The notes beneath the pieces were generated by a model. The model was given only the letters and a program-made list of their open reading frames with translations. It was not told where the DNA came from and ran no database searches. From Armatimonadota bacterium (GTDB taxonomy: Bacteria; Armatimonadota; Fimbriimonadia; Fimbriimonadales; Fimbriimonadaceae), in the NCBI GenBank assembly GCA_029781035.1, contig JAKOXK010000073.1, positions 1 to 58,053 on the forward strand: a DNA stretch of 58,053 bases. The letters run 5' to 3'. Position numbers and translations under genes: made by a program. Each line of letters begins with the position of its first letter. Positions within the stretch are counted from its first letter, which is position 1. Below are positions 1 to 8,336 of this stretch, piece by piece.

Positions 1-3
1 GGC

Positions 4-1560
4 TCAGCCGGTGACCTTGAGGTTGATGAACTCGAAGCTCACGCAAGGGGCGGTCACGGTGGACGGCCCGGTCTGCTGGACCTCGACCTTGGTCTGCATC
101 GCTCCGCCGCTGACGTAGTTCGTCAGGGTGCCGGAGGCGGTGCCGGTGTAGGTCGCGTAGCTCAGCGTCAGCGTCGTGTCGGCGATCACCTGGTCGTCGC
201 TGCTGGTGGAGTAGTTGTGCTGGAAGCCCCGGATCTTGAAGGCGCCCGCGTTGACGAGCTTGGCCTTGACGTCCAGCTCGACGGCGGTCGGGCTCGGCTT
301 CGTGGTCGTGTAGGTCTGGGTCATCCGGACGATCGGCGACGTCTGGCTCGGGACGATGAACTTGCACACCGTCAGGGCGTTGCCGTCGTCGGCAGCCAGG
401 CTCGACAGGTCGCCGCTGGAGACCTTGCCCAGGTTGATCGTGTTGCCGGTCGGGGCCAAGGTCTCGGTCGTCGCGCTGGCTTCGGGCGTGAAGCACAGGC
501 TGCGGAACCGGGTGTTGGTCGCGGCCGTGGCGATGACGGAGAAGCTCGAACCAGCGCCCGTGTCGACGAGCTTCAGGAGTGCGTTGGCGTTTGACTCGCC
601 GCTCGTTGCGTAGATGATGTTGCCAAAGGCATCGGGGACAACCAAGACGCCTCGGATGCCTGCGGTGCCGGTGATTCCGGCAGTGATGGTGTAAGTCAGG
701 ATCCACTGTCCGGAACCAGCGTCGAAGTCCCAGCGCTGCAGCCCGCCGCCGCTGGTCAGTGCCCGGTCGTCCGCGACGTAGAGCGTGGTCGATCCCGCGA
801 AGTCAAAGGCATAGGGGCTGGCGGTACTGGTCGTGTTCGGGTCGAACCCCGGGAGGAGAGAGATCGTCTGGCCACTGGTGGTCGGAAGACCCGTCCCCAC
901 TGTGTTGACGCCCTTGTAGGTTCCGCTGCCGGTCGACAGATACAGCTGGCCATTGATGATCTCGGCACACCGCGTGTTGGTCACGTCTGCCGAGAGTTGG
1001 AGCGATGTTTGACCGATACCGTACGGCACGTAGCGGACCCCAGCCGTCGCCTGCTTTCCGCTGCCGCCCTGACCCGCAGGCCAGAATGCGGTGCCGTCGA
1101 CTGTGGCGACTGACCGAATGTTGCTGCCGTCAAACGCGTCGCTCAGGGCTGTCTTGGTGTCGACAGTGCCATCGGCTTTCACAAGACCGATGACGCGGTT
1201 GACCGTGGCCGACGCTGTGGCCGCGACGCCAGCCGTACCGACGACGGCATCATAGCCACCCAGACAGACCGACGCCTTGTCGCTCGACCTCACGATGTAG
1301 CCCTCAGAAGTCGCCGATCCGCTGCTCGTGAAGACACGATTGTCTCCTGACAGGGCCGTAGGCATGGCGACCGTTTGGACGAAGACGCCACTCGTGGTGT
1401 ACTCATCCAGGAAGACGGCAGTCGCGTTACTGTTCAAAGCGGCGGATCCGTCGCCGACGCGGCTAATGACGATGTTTCCAGGCGTAAAGGGTCCGGCAAG
1501 TGCCGACGCGCCCATGCTGGAGATTAGTGCGAGTGTGATCGTTCGAATGGTGTTGCGCAA
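4..1560 (-). CDS. Secreted hypothetical protein
   Basis: A 518-residue secreted protein of unknown function. I start it at the TTG at 1560 because a GGAGGA Shine-Dalgarno (complement of 1567-1572) lies six bases upstream; the frame stays open further upstream but has no such signal. The N-terminus (LRNTIRTITLALISSMGASA) is a typical signal peptide with cleavage near ALAG. The rest is rich in Gly, Ser, Thr and Ala with beta-strand character, and the middle (positions about 700-1000 of the window) looks propeller-like. No catalytic motif is visible. It could be a surface or extracellular structural protein. The next gene is divergent across a 372-base gap. Confidence 0.75.
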   Translation of the reverse strand: MRNTIRTITLALISSMGASALAGPFTPGNIVISRVGDGSAALNSNATAVFLDEYTTSGVFVQTVAMPTALSGDNRVFTSSGSATSEGYIVRSSDKASVCLGGYDAVVGTAGVAATASATVNRVIGLVKADGTVDTKTALSDAFDGSNIRSVATVDGTAFWPAGQGGSGKQATAGVRYVPYGIGQTSLQLSADVTNTRCAEIINGQLYLSTGSGTYKGVNTVGTGLPTTSGQTISLLPGFDPNTTSTASPYAFDFAGSTTLYVADDRALTSGGGLQRWDFDAGSGQWILTYTITAGITGTAGIRGVLVVPDAFGNIIYATSGESNANALLKLVDTGAGSSFSVIATAATNTRFRSLCFTPEASATTETLAPTGNTINLGKVSSGDLSSLAADDGNALTVCKFIVPSQTSPIVRMTQTYTTTKPSPTAVELDVKAKLVNAGAFKIRGFQHNYSTSSDDQVIADTTLTLSYATYTGTASGTLTNYVSGGAMQTKVEVQQTGPSTVTAPCVSFEFINLKVTG

Positions 1561-1932
1561 GGGATGTCCTCCGGTTCCGGTCTCGAAGAACCAGCGGCAA
1601 GTCCCCTTTCCCACCCCGTTTTCCTCATCACCGGACACATCGAATTTCGGCGGTGGCGATTGGCCGACGGCCGAAGGATTATTGTACTTTTAACATCGTA
1701 CAAATCCCGGTATGGACAAACAACTCAAGATCGGCTCACTCTAAGGCAGCTCTCAACCAGGGAATTTTGCGTGGGCCAGATTCCGCACAGGACAGTAGAG
1801 CCGATCCATCCCCGCTGGAGTGCGTCACGCCATTCTGCCCGTCAAATTACCGGTTCTGCGTGGCGCTCACGATGCAAGCGAACCTAGGGGCCCGCCAATA
1901 TCCCACGTGTCGTCACTTTGGCTGACAACTTC
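1561..1932. other. Intergenic region with a perfect inverted repeat
   Basis: This 372-base gap separates two divergent secreted-protein genes. It holds the Shine-Dalgarno of the leftward gene and an AT-rich island around 1675-1710. I see no convincing coding sequence in it; short open frames on both strands lack start signals. Confidence 0.6.
1682..1703. promoter_or_regulatory. Inverted repeat TTGTAC-N10-GTACAA
   Basis: Two perfect 6-base arms with a 10-base AT-rich centre inside GC-rich DNA, about 120 bases upstream of the leftward gene and 230 bases upstream of the rightward one. The form is that of a dimeric repressor site; no regulator can be assigned. Confidence 0.35.
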
Positions 1933-3327
1933 ATGGTCAATAATCTCTCCGTGCTTTCTTTGAGATGCTTGTCCCATTGCTTGGTGACGATCGGGGTCGT
2001 TTTCGGATCCATTCAAGTTTCGACCGGACAACTTAGAATAATGGATCACAACGTGACGAACTACTCTGGCGGACGCGTCAGTGACTTCCAGACGGCTTAT
2101 TTCGCGGACTTTCAAGGCCGCCATGCGCGGCCAGACGTGTTTGTCGCCGAGGAGATCGTGAACGGGTCGGCCCTCAGTACGCTCCTGGGTGCGATGAACT
2201 CGGCGTCAGGGAGCTCGGGAGACTACGTAGCTGCCCCGTTCGTGGCGGGACCGGACACGAACAGCGTAATGATCTATCGGTCGAGCCGAGTGGTCTTGGA
2301 CAGTTATAAGATCGTCTCCTACGGCGGGGCTTCGCCGGAGCCTCCCAGGAACACGATGCGTTACGACGTCCACTTGTCGGGTTACTCGGGCTTGAAAGCC
2401 CAACTTTCCATCTACGTGGTCCATCTCAAGGCGGGAACGACCCAGACCGACATGGACCGACGCCTGTTGGAGTGTCAGCGGATCCGAGCGGACGCTGAGT
2501 CCTTGGGGGGCCGGCCGTTCCTGATCGCGGGGGACTTCAACATTCACAACTCGAGTGAGACAAGTTATGTGGAGCTTGTGGGTTCACAGTCGAACAATGC
2601 GGGCCGCTTCTTCGACCCTATCGACACGCCTGGAAATTGGTATTCGAACTCTTCGATGAAGTTCGTCCACACTCAAGACCCGACTCCGGGTCAAGCTGGA
2701 ATGGACGACCGGTACGACTTCATCTTGTTGAACAGCGATCTCATTGACAAAGACGGCTTTGACTACTTGGGCGACGCGACGAAACCTTACAGCACGACGA
2801 CTTGGAACGACCCCAACCACTCATACCGGGCTTGGGGTAACGACGGTACGTGCTACAACACCTCCTTGACCGTGACGAACAATCAGATGGTGGGATCGAC
2901 GATTGCCCAGGCGATCATCAACACCACCGCCAATCAAAGTGGGCATATACCGGTGCTGCTTGATCTCCTGGTGCCGCCGAAAGCATCGCATTCTGGACCG
3001 ATCGACTTCGGAGTGCTCCGCGTCGGGCAGTCTGCTCAGCGCACTCTTACTGTCACCAACAGCGCCGACGTGGCCAAATGGGGCGCGAGTGGGATCGCCG
3101 ACCTGAGGTTTACGCTGACGGCTTCTCCGGGTTTCACGGTGCCTGTCAATCCGTTCGATGTGTTGGCCGCCAACTCGGTCAACTGTCTGGTCTCAGTCGA
3201 CACGTCGTCGCCAGGGCTGAAGACGGGGACGGTGACGATCACGTCGAACGATCCGGATCTACCGGTGCAGACCGTTCCCGCCAGGGCCATGGTCGTGAAC
3301 TTGTCTCAGATCAGGCCGCACGGCTAA
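1933..3327 (+). CDS. Secreted endonuclease/exonuclease/phosphatase-family protein with C-terminal Ig-like domain
   Basis: A 464-residue secreted protein. After a hydrophobic N-terminus (to about residue 35) comes an EEP fold: RIMDHNVTNY, VFVAEEI (metal-binding Glu), YVVHLKAG, LIAGDFNIH (the DxN motif) and a C-terminal GHIPVLLDL in the place of the catalytic SDHxP; here SGHIP replaces SDH, so the usual Asp is missing. The last 110 residues (IDFGVLRVGQSAQRTLTVTN...) are an ASPM/SPD-2/Hydin-type Ig-like domain, often used as a spacer or anchor. Phosphodiesterase or nuclease activity is likely from the family, but the altered His motif makes it uncertain. Start ATG 1933 chosen over TTG 1918. Its stop codon overlaps that of the convergent Crp gene. 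Confidence 0.8.
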   Translation: MVNNLSVLSLRCLSHCLVTIGVVFGSIQVSTGQLRIMDHNVTNYSGGRVSDFQTAYFADFQGRHARPDVFVAEEIVNGSALSTLLGAMNSASGSSGDYVAAPFVAGPDTNSVMIYRSSRVVLDSYKIVSYGGASPEPPRNTMRYDVHLSGYSGLKAQLSIYVVHLKAGTTQTDMDRRLLECQRIRADAESLGGRPFLIAGDFNIHNSSETSYVELVGSQSNNAGRFFDPIDTPGNWYSNSSMKFVHTQDPTPGQAGMDDRYDFILLNSDLIDKDGFDYLGDATKPYSTTTWNDPNHSYRAWGNDGTCYNTSLTVTNNQMVGSTIAQAIINTTANQSGHIPVLLDLLVPPKASHSGPIDFGVLRVGQSAQRTLTVTNSADVAKWGASGIADLRFTLTASPGFTVPVNPFDVLAANSVNCLVSVDTSSPGLKTGTVTITSNDPDLPVQTVPARAMVVNLSQIRPHG

Positions 3328-4013
3328 TCGATCATCTGTTCGAGCTTCATCACATCGCGCACGACGATGTGATGATGCTCGGTCACGACCAGCCCTTCTT
3401 TCTGCCACTTGCTGATCGTGCGGATCGCTGACTCAGTCGTCGTTCCGGCGAGTTCGGCGATCTCCGATCGTGTCAAAGGGACTCGGATCGCGATACCTTC
3501 GGGCAACTCGATCCCGTAGGAGTCGAGCAACATCAGAAGCACCGCAGCGATCCGGGATTGGACCCGCCCGCTCGCCATACAAGCGAGAAGATTGAGCTTG
3601 TCGTGGAACCTTCGGATCAGACGCCGGTAGAGGAAGTCGCGAAAGTGGATGTTCGAATCGAACACCGGCATGAAATCGCGCGAGAAGATCCTGAGGTAGC
3701 GGACCTTCGTGACCGCCGTGGCAGTCAAGGGACAGCCTTCACCGTCGAGGACACCGTTCAAGCCGAAGCACTGGCCAGGTCCCATGAGTTCGAGAGCGAC
3801 CTCAGATCCTTGGGCGTTGGTCCGGATCATCTTGACGAATCCACGGTCAATGAGTGCGAAAGACGACCGGTTCTCTCCGCCGAACCAGATCACCTCACCC
3901 TTCTGAGCGACGTGGACTTGTGCCTTCGCGGCCAGTTCTTGACGCTCCGACTCAGTCAGCGCCCCAAGCAGGGTGCTCGACTCAATAACGCTCCTAACGT
4001 CTATGGCAGCCAT
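3324..4013 (-). CDS. Crp/Fnr-family transcriptional regulator
   Basis: A 229-residue regulator. Residues about 15-125 form a cyclic-nucleotide-binding-type beta-barrel (KGEVIWFGGENRSSFALIDRG), followed by the dimer helix and a C-terminal winged HTH (LTRSEIAELAGTTTESAIRT; recognition helix residues about 185-205). The N-terminus lacks the four-cysteine pattern of oxygen-sensing Fnr, so it is closer to the Crp side; the ligand cannot be told. Start ATG 4013 is chosen because a TATACT -10 element lies 13 bases upstream. It is divergent from the sugar-binding lipoprotein gene, which it may control. Its last codons overlap the convergent gene by four bases. Confidence 0.88.
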   Translation of the reverse strand: MAAIDVRSVIESSTLLGALTESERQELAAKAQVHVAQKGEVIWFGGENRSSFALIDRGFVKMIRTNAQGSEVALELMGPGQCFGLNGVLDGEGCPLTATAVTKVRYLRIFSRDFMPVFDSNIHFRDFLYRRLIRRFHDKLNLLACMASGRVQSRIAAVLLMLLDSYGIELPEGIAIRVPLTRSEIAELAGTTTESAIRTISKWQKEGLVVTEHHHIVVRDVMKLEQMID

Positions 4014-4026
4014 GACGGGCACTCGC

Positions 4027-4032
4027 AGTATA
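4027..4032 (-). promoter_or_regulatory. -10 element (TATACT) of the Crp/Fnr gene
   Basis: TATACT on the minus strand, 13 bases before the ATG at 4013, predicting a leader of only about six bases. No good -35 is visible. Confidence 0.45.
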
Positions 4033-4069
4033 CGTTGTGACTCGGAGTTCGCTTGGCCCTTGAGACTTA

Positions 4070-4085
4070 TTGACCTGTGAATCAA
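4070..4085. promoter_or_regulatory. Possible Crp/Fnr-type operator TTGA-N8-TCAA
   Basis: Symmetric half sites in the divergent promoter region between the Crp/Fnr gene and the sugar-binding protein gene. The spacing (N8) differs from the classical Fnr N6, so this is tentative; it could be an autoregulatory site. Confidence 0.25.
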
Positions 4086-4202
4086 GTAACTTTGAGTCCA
4101 GATTGTCTGGTGAGCTCTGGACACAGGGGAATCGACGGTCCCAAGCGGCTCATCTTTTGCCGCAAGCGTTCGTGACAATGGCGCTGAACGGCACTGGGGG
4201 CT

Positions 4203-4208
4203 ATACTG
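4203..4208 (+). promoter_or_regulatory. -10 element (TATACT), leaderless-type
   Basis: TATACT eight bases before the GTG at 4217; transcription would begin at or near the start codon. No Shine-Dalgarno fits this start. Confidence 0.45.
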
Positions 4209-4216
4209 GCTCCGAG

Positions 4217-5248
4217 GTGTCCAGGGTGCGGAGTTCTCATCGATTCATTCCCTTCGTCATGGCCTCTTTGGCCGCGTGTTTCCTGCTCGTAGGCTGCGGT
4301 TCAGGCGGAGACACCGCCAAGGATAGCGGCGGGACGAAGCCAGGAGACAGCACGACACAACCCGACGCGAACAAGAAGAAGATCGTCGTCGGATTCTCCC
4401 AAATAGGCGCTGAAAGTGCCTGGCGCACGGCCAACACGCAGTCGATCAAAGACGAGGCCGTGAAGCGGGGGATCGATCTCAAGTTTCTGGACGCCCAGCA
4501 GAAGCAGGAAAACCAGATCAAAGCGATCCGGAGCTTCATCGCCCAGAAAGTGGATGTGATCGCCTTCTCGCCCGTCGTTGAAACGGGTTGGGAGCCGGTG
4601 CTGCAAGAGGTCAAGAAGGCTGGTATTCCCGTGATCGTTTCGGACCGGCGACCGGACGTTCCGGACGACCTGTACGTGACGTTCATCGGTTCGGACTTTG
4701 TCCAGGAAGGGCAACGTGCCGCGGACTGGCTTGTGAAGAAGACTGGCGGAAAGGCTGTCATCGCCGAACTGGAGGGCACTGTGGGCAGTGCTCCGGCCAA
4801 CGATCGCAAGAAGGGCTTTGACGAGGTGATCGCGAAGAACCCGGGCATGAAGATCGTGTTTTCCCAAACCGGTGAGTTCACCCGAGCTAAGGGCAAGGAG
4901 GTCATGGAAGCGCTCCTCAAGAGCCCCACGGGTTCGCAGATCACGGCGCTGTTCGCCCACAACGACGACATGGCCATCGGAGCGATTCAGGCCATTGAGG
5001 AAGCAGGAAAAGTTCCCGGCAAGGACATCACCGTCGTTTCCATCGACGGCATCCATGACGCCTTGCAGGCCATCATCGATGGCAAGCTCGGATGCTCGGT
5101 GGAATGCAACCCGCTGCTCGGCCCACCCCTGTTCGATGCGATCGAGGCTGTCCTGGCCCACAAGGATTTACCGAAGCGGACCGTGATGAAGGACGATCAG
5201 TTCGACATCTCCAATGCGGCCCAGGTCCTGCCGGACCGGAAGTACTGA
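4217..5248 (+). CDS. Sugar ABC transporter substrate-binding lipoprotein (YtfQ-like)
   Basis: A 343-residue periplasmic binding protein of the ribose/galactofuranose type. The N-terminus VSRVRSSHRF... leads to a lipobox LLVGC with the lipidated Cys at about residue 27. The mature part matches the YtfQ/RbsB fold: KIVVGFSQIGAESAWR, AIRSFIAQKVDVIAFSPVVE, GIPVIVSDRRPD, ALFAHNDDMAIGAIQAIEEAG. YtfQ of E. coli binds galactofuranose and arabinofuranose. The matching ATPase and permeases lie at 32-35.6 kb, not beside it. GTG 4217 is preferred for the n-region arginines and the upstream -10; ATG 4178 is an alternative. A strong hairpin follows the stop. Confidence 0.88.
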   Translation: MSRVRSSHRFIPFVMASLAACFLLVGCGSGGDTAKDSGGTKPGDSTTQPDANKKKIVVGFSQIGAESAWRTANTQSIKDEAVKRGIDLKFLDAQQKQENQIKAIRSFIAQKVDVIAFSPVVETGWEPVLQEVKKAGIPVIVSDRRPDVPDDLYVTFIGSDFVQEGQRAADWLVKKTGGKAVIAELEGTVGSAPANDRKKGFDEVIAKNPGMKIVFSQTGEFTRAKGKEVMEALLKSPTGSQITALFAHNDDMAIGAIQAIEEAGKVPGKDITVVSIDGIHDALQAIIDGKLGCSVECNPLLGPPLFDAIEAVLAHKDLPKRTVMKDDQFDISNAAQVLPDRKY

Positions 5249-5271
5249 CGGGAACCGGTTTGTTGTCCCCA

Positions 5272-5300
5272 GGGGCGGTGCCTCGACAAGGCACCGTCCT
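5272..5300 (+). terminator. Rho-independent-like terminator
   Basis: An 11-bp stem (allowing G-U pairs; core CGGTGCC/GGCACCG) with a 7-base loop, followed by a short pyrimidine-rich run, 24 bases after the sugar-binding protein stop. Confidence 0.6.
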
Positions 5301-5473
5301 TCGTTGTCACCTGTGGGACCTAGACCACCCATGTGACTCGGTCCATCGCCAAGCGCGGAGCAGCAGCCAGAACCAAGCTGCGTGAGACGACCGCCCGGTT
5401 AGAATCTCCTAGCGTTTGCCGTCAGGACCGGAGCTCAAGGTCGGTCATCGGTCGGGACAGCCCGCGTCGGACG

Positions 5474-5479
5474 CATAAT
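5474..5479 (+). promoter_or_regulatory. -10 element (CATAAT), leaderless-type
   Basis: CATAAT six bases before the ATG at 5486; no Shine-Dalgarno is present between them. Confidence 0.4.
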
Positions 5480-5485
5480 CGCTCC

Positions 5486-6373
5486 ATGCAACGTCGCCAA
5501 ATCGGTTCGCTTTCCGTCTCTGTCGTTGGAATCGGCTGCAACAACTTCGGGGGACGGATCGACGAAGAAGCAACTCGTCTTGTCGTCGACGCGGCCTTGG
5601 ACGAAGGCATCAACTTCTTTGACACGGCAGACATGTACAGTGCCGGCCGGAGCGAAGAGTTCCTTGGCAGGGCCCTGGGCTCGCGCCGCAAAGACGTGGT
5701 CATCGCGACCAAGTTCGGGCACCTGTTCGACGGAAAGCCGACAGGTGCGAGCCCCGAGCACATCAAGAAGGCCTGCGAGGACAGCCTGCGTCGCTTGGGA
5801 ACCGATACGATCGACCTCTACCAGCTCCACATCCCGGACAAGGACACGCCGATCGCGGACACGTTGGGTGCGCTAGAAGACCTGGTGCGAGCGGGGAAAG
5901 TCCGCGAGATCGGTTGCAGCAATTTCAGTGCTGACCAGTTGCAGGAAGCTGCAGCTGCAGTACGGCCCGGCGCCGCACGCTTCGTCAGCGTCCAAAACGA
6001 GCTGAGCCTGCTCAAGCGCGAGCCTGAAGCGGAGGTGCTTCCCGAATGCAAGCGAAAGGGTTTGGCTTTCCTTCCGTATTTCCCACTTGCGAGCGGAATG
6101 CTGACCGGCAAGTACCGCCGAGGTGCGCCCCACCCCGAAGGGACCCGCATCAAAGAGGACAGCCGATGGATGGAAGACATTGATGAAGTTGACCGTCTCA
6201 TGGCTTTTGCAGAATCGAAGGGACACACGCTACTGGAGTTAGCGTTTGGATGGCTGCTGGCGCACGAGCCTGTGGCTTCGGTAATTGCCGGCGCGACCAA
6301 GCCAGACCAAGTGAGAGCCAACGTTCGCGCAGCGGGATGGATTCCATCCATCGGAGAACTCACGGGTGTCTAG
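5486..6373 (+). CDS. Aldo/keto reductase
   Basis: A 295-residue NADPH-dependent oxidoreductase of the AKR superfamily (TIM barrel, cytoplasmic, no signal peptide). The catalytic tetrad is complete: Asp46 and Tyr51 in FFDTADMYSAG, Lys76 in VVIATKFG and His115 in LYQLHIPD. The nucleotide-binding end (VASVIAGATKPDQVRANVRA) is also intact. Members reduce sugar aldehydes, ketones or flavonoids; the substrate cannot be set from sequence. ATG 5486 starts the family-typical MQRRQIGSLSVSVVGIG. It appears monocistronic; the next gene is convergent three bases after the stop. Confidence 0.92.
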   Translation: MQRRQIGSLSVSVVGIGCNNFGGRIDEEATRLVVDAALDEGINFFDTADMYSAGRSEEFLGRALGSRRKDVVIATKFGHLFDGKPTGASPEHIKKACEDSLRRLGTDTIDLYQLHIPDKDTPIADTLGALEDLVRAGKVREIGCSNFSADQLQEAAAAVRPGAARFVSVQNELSLLKREPEAEVLPECKRKGLAFLPYFPLASGMLTGKYRRGAPHPEGTRIKEDSRWMEDIDEVDRLMAFAESKGHTLLELAFGWLLAHEPVASVIAGATKPDQVRANVRAAGWIPSIGELTGV

Positions 6374-6375
6374 GC

Positions 6376-8277
6376 TCATTCACCCGGTACGGCGAACCTT
6401 GGCCCAAACTTCAGTGATGCCATATCCCGGCAACCTGGCACGCCCTCGACGAGTTTCAGAGCCGCGTTTGACAGTTTGAAGCCGCGACCCAGGCGTGCGA
6501 ACCCGGGGTCCACGTCGCTCTCCAGGTTGCCCTTCAGGGTGCTGCCGTCGGCAAACGGTTTTTCAAGGCGGTCGCTCATGTGGCCACTCCTCATCAAGAC
6601 GTTGTCCGAAACATCGTTCCGAAGGGGGGCCATAGGCTTGTCCTCAAGGATCCCGGCCAACTGTGGATAGCGGGCCTTCCACGCGCTGCTCTGGTAGGGC
6701 ACTGCCTCCAGGTTCTTCTTCATGGTGTCGAACGACGAGGCCGCCCAACCCAACCCGCGGGCATCGAGCGAGAAACCGAGCTTACAATCCAGGATCAAGT
6801 TGTTCCGCACGACATTGTCCTGCCCGCCGCCCACAAGCATGCCCCAGTGACAACCGGCGAACACGTTGCGTTCGACGCGTTCGCCTGAGAGTTGGTCGTC
6901 GAGGTACACGCAGTTCTCCCATTGGTGCAAGCCGACATCGTTGACGAAGAGGTTTTCCCGTATGACTGTGCCCCTGGCGCTCCAGTCTCGGCCAGCGTAT
7001 ACAACACCACCGTCTCCCGTGTCCGAGAGGAGGTCGTGGAAGTCGTTGTGCTCGATAACGTGATCGTTGCCGCCAAAGATGATCGCCGAGTGCGGCGCGT
7101 CGCTAAAGTCGCAGTAACGCACTGTCACACCGATCCCGTGGATCAGCACAGCCGGTCGGTATGTTCGCGCACGCCGCATGAAGCGCGTGAAGACGCAGTT
7201 CTCGATGATGTCGTGACACGGGGTGAGCGTCAAACGATCGCCAGCGTCGACCCGGAATCCGCCCTCGCCCGTGTCCTCGACGCGACAAGCGTGGAAGGTG
7301 GTGTCCGATCCGCCTTGAACTTTGGCTGCCTCGAGTCCGGTGTTCCGGAAGACGCACCTATTGATCGAGCATCCCTTCGAGTCTTCAATACTCAATGCTC
7401 GGCCTCGCGCGTTTTCAAATCGAAGGCCCGAAACGGAGACGTTCTTCGCCTTCCGAATGGTCAGAAGTGGCTCCATCGTGACGCTCAGTTCGATAGGCCC
7501 GTCCGAGCTTGGCCACAAGATGGCCCGTCCTGGCTCAACTGCGTACTCGCCCGGCTGGTCGATCTCCTCGACCACGTTCTCAAACCTGAACTTGGCTCCT
7601 TTGACGAAACCGTACACGTGGCTGCTAGCGAGGCTGACCGTCCCGTCTTTGATGCTCTCTACCGGCATCGCTTCGTCTGCCCAGTCCCACCTCCAGTAGC
7701 CATATGCCCAAACAAGCGGCGACTTCCAGTGGCTCGGGCGATCGGAGTCGAACTTGAAAACACCTGGCTTGCCGGTGTCCGGTGCACCCTGGAGCACGTC
7801 CCCAGTCTTGAGAAAACCCTCGTTCGGCCATTGCGCCAAGTGCTGTGGTTTGCCTCCGACGAACAACTCGCACGGACCCGTATCGGTGCTCTTCGCAAAG
7901 CCACGCGGCATCAAGAACTGCTCCGCACCGTTGGGATCGAGCTTGATCTCCCGAACGTGTGACCGGGCCACTTCGGGCAGTCGCGAAAGGACGTCAGGTT
8001 CGACGTCAGTGCCAGGGACGATGACGCTGCCAGTGAGCACAGCGCCAGGATCTGCCTCGATACGGACATTGTCCGACTTCAGGACAAGGCCGCCAAGGGC
8101 GAAGTACCGTCCCTTGTGGATCCTGATGACACAATCCCCCTCCCTCGAAGCGTCGACCGCTTTGCCGATCGTCGCAAAAGGATGGGCAGCGGAACCATCG
8201 TTGAAATCGCTGCCACGAGTGTCGACGACGAACGCCTTGGGCGCGATGGCGGCAAGAAGGGCGAGGACCGGGCCCAT
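6376..8277 (-). CDS. Secreted right-handed parallel beta-helix protein (GH141-like)
   Basis: A 633-residue secreted protein with a signal peptide (MGPVLALLAAIA, cleavage after PKA). It starts with VVDTRGSDFNDGSAAHPFATIGKAVDAS, the usual entry to a Pectate-lyase-3/beta-helix domain, and then shows many short coils such as NVSVSGLRFEN, CSINRCVFRNTG and NVVRNNLILD. The layout (N-terminal helix, inserted beta domain around residues 120-260, long C-terminal helix) resembles GH141-type proteins, so hydrolysis of a plant or microbial polysaccharide is plausible, but no catalytic pair can be named. ATG 8277 is preferred to ATG 8286 because a TATCAT -10 sits seven bases before it. Divergent from the VIT gene. 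Confidence 0.8.
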   Translation of the reverse strand: MGPVLALLAAIAPKAFVVDTRGSDFNDGSAAHPFATIGKAVDASREGDCVIRIHKGRYFALGGLVLKSDNVRIEADPGAVLTGSVIVPGTDVEPDVLSRLPEVARSHVREIKLDPNGAEQFLMPRGFAKSTDTGPCELFVGGKPQHLAQWPNEGFLKTGDVLQGAPDTGKPGVFKFDSDRPSHWKSPLVWAYGYWRWDWADEAMPVESIKDGTVSLASSHVYGFVKGAKFRFENVVEEIDQPGEYAVEPGRAILWPSSDGPIELSVTMEPLLTIRKAKNVSVSGLRFENARGRALSIEDSKGCSINRCVFRNTGLEAAKVQGGSDTTFHACRVEDTGEGGFRVDAGDRLTLTPCHDIIENCVFTRFMRRARTYRPAVLIHGIGVTVRYCDFSDAPHSAIIFGGNDHVIEHNDFHDLLSDTGDGGVVYAGRDWSARGTVIRENLFVNDVGLHQWENCVYLDDQLSGERVERNVFAGCHWGMLVGGGQDNVVRNNLILDCKLGFSLDARGLGWAASSFDTMKKNLEAVPYQSSAWKARYPQLAGILEDKPMAPLRNDVSDNVLMRSGHMSDRLEKPFADGSTLKGNLESDVDPGFARLGRGFKLSNAALKLVEGVPGCRDMASLKFGPRFAVPGE

Positions 8278-8284
8278 GGGCTGC

Positions 8285-8290
8285 ATGATA
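8285..8290 (-). promoter_or_regulatory. -10 element (TATCAT), leaderless-type
   Basis: TATCAT on the minus strand seven bases before ATG 8277; it overlaps the alternative ATG at 8286. Confidence 0.35.
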
Positions 8291-8336
8291 CGGCAATGCA
8301 GCGATCTGACCGTCGTGCGGGGCGTCAGAATGAAGT

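Noticed and set aside
4070-4085. Canonical Fnr box
   Set aside because: Half sites are spaced by eight bases instead of six; kept only as a weak operator candidate.
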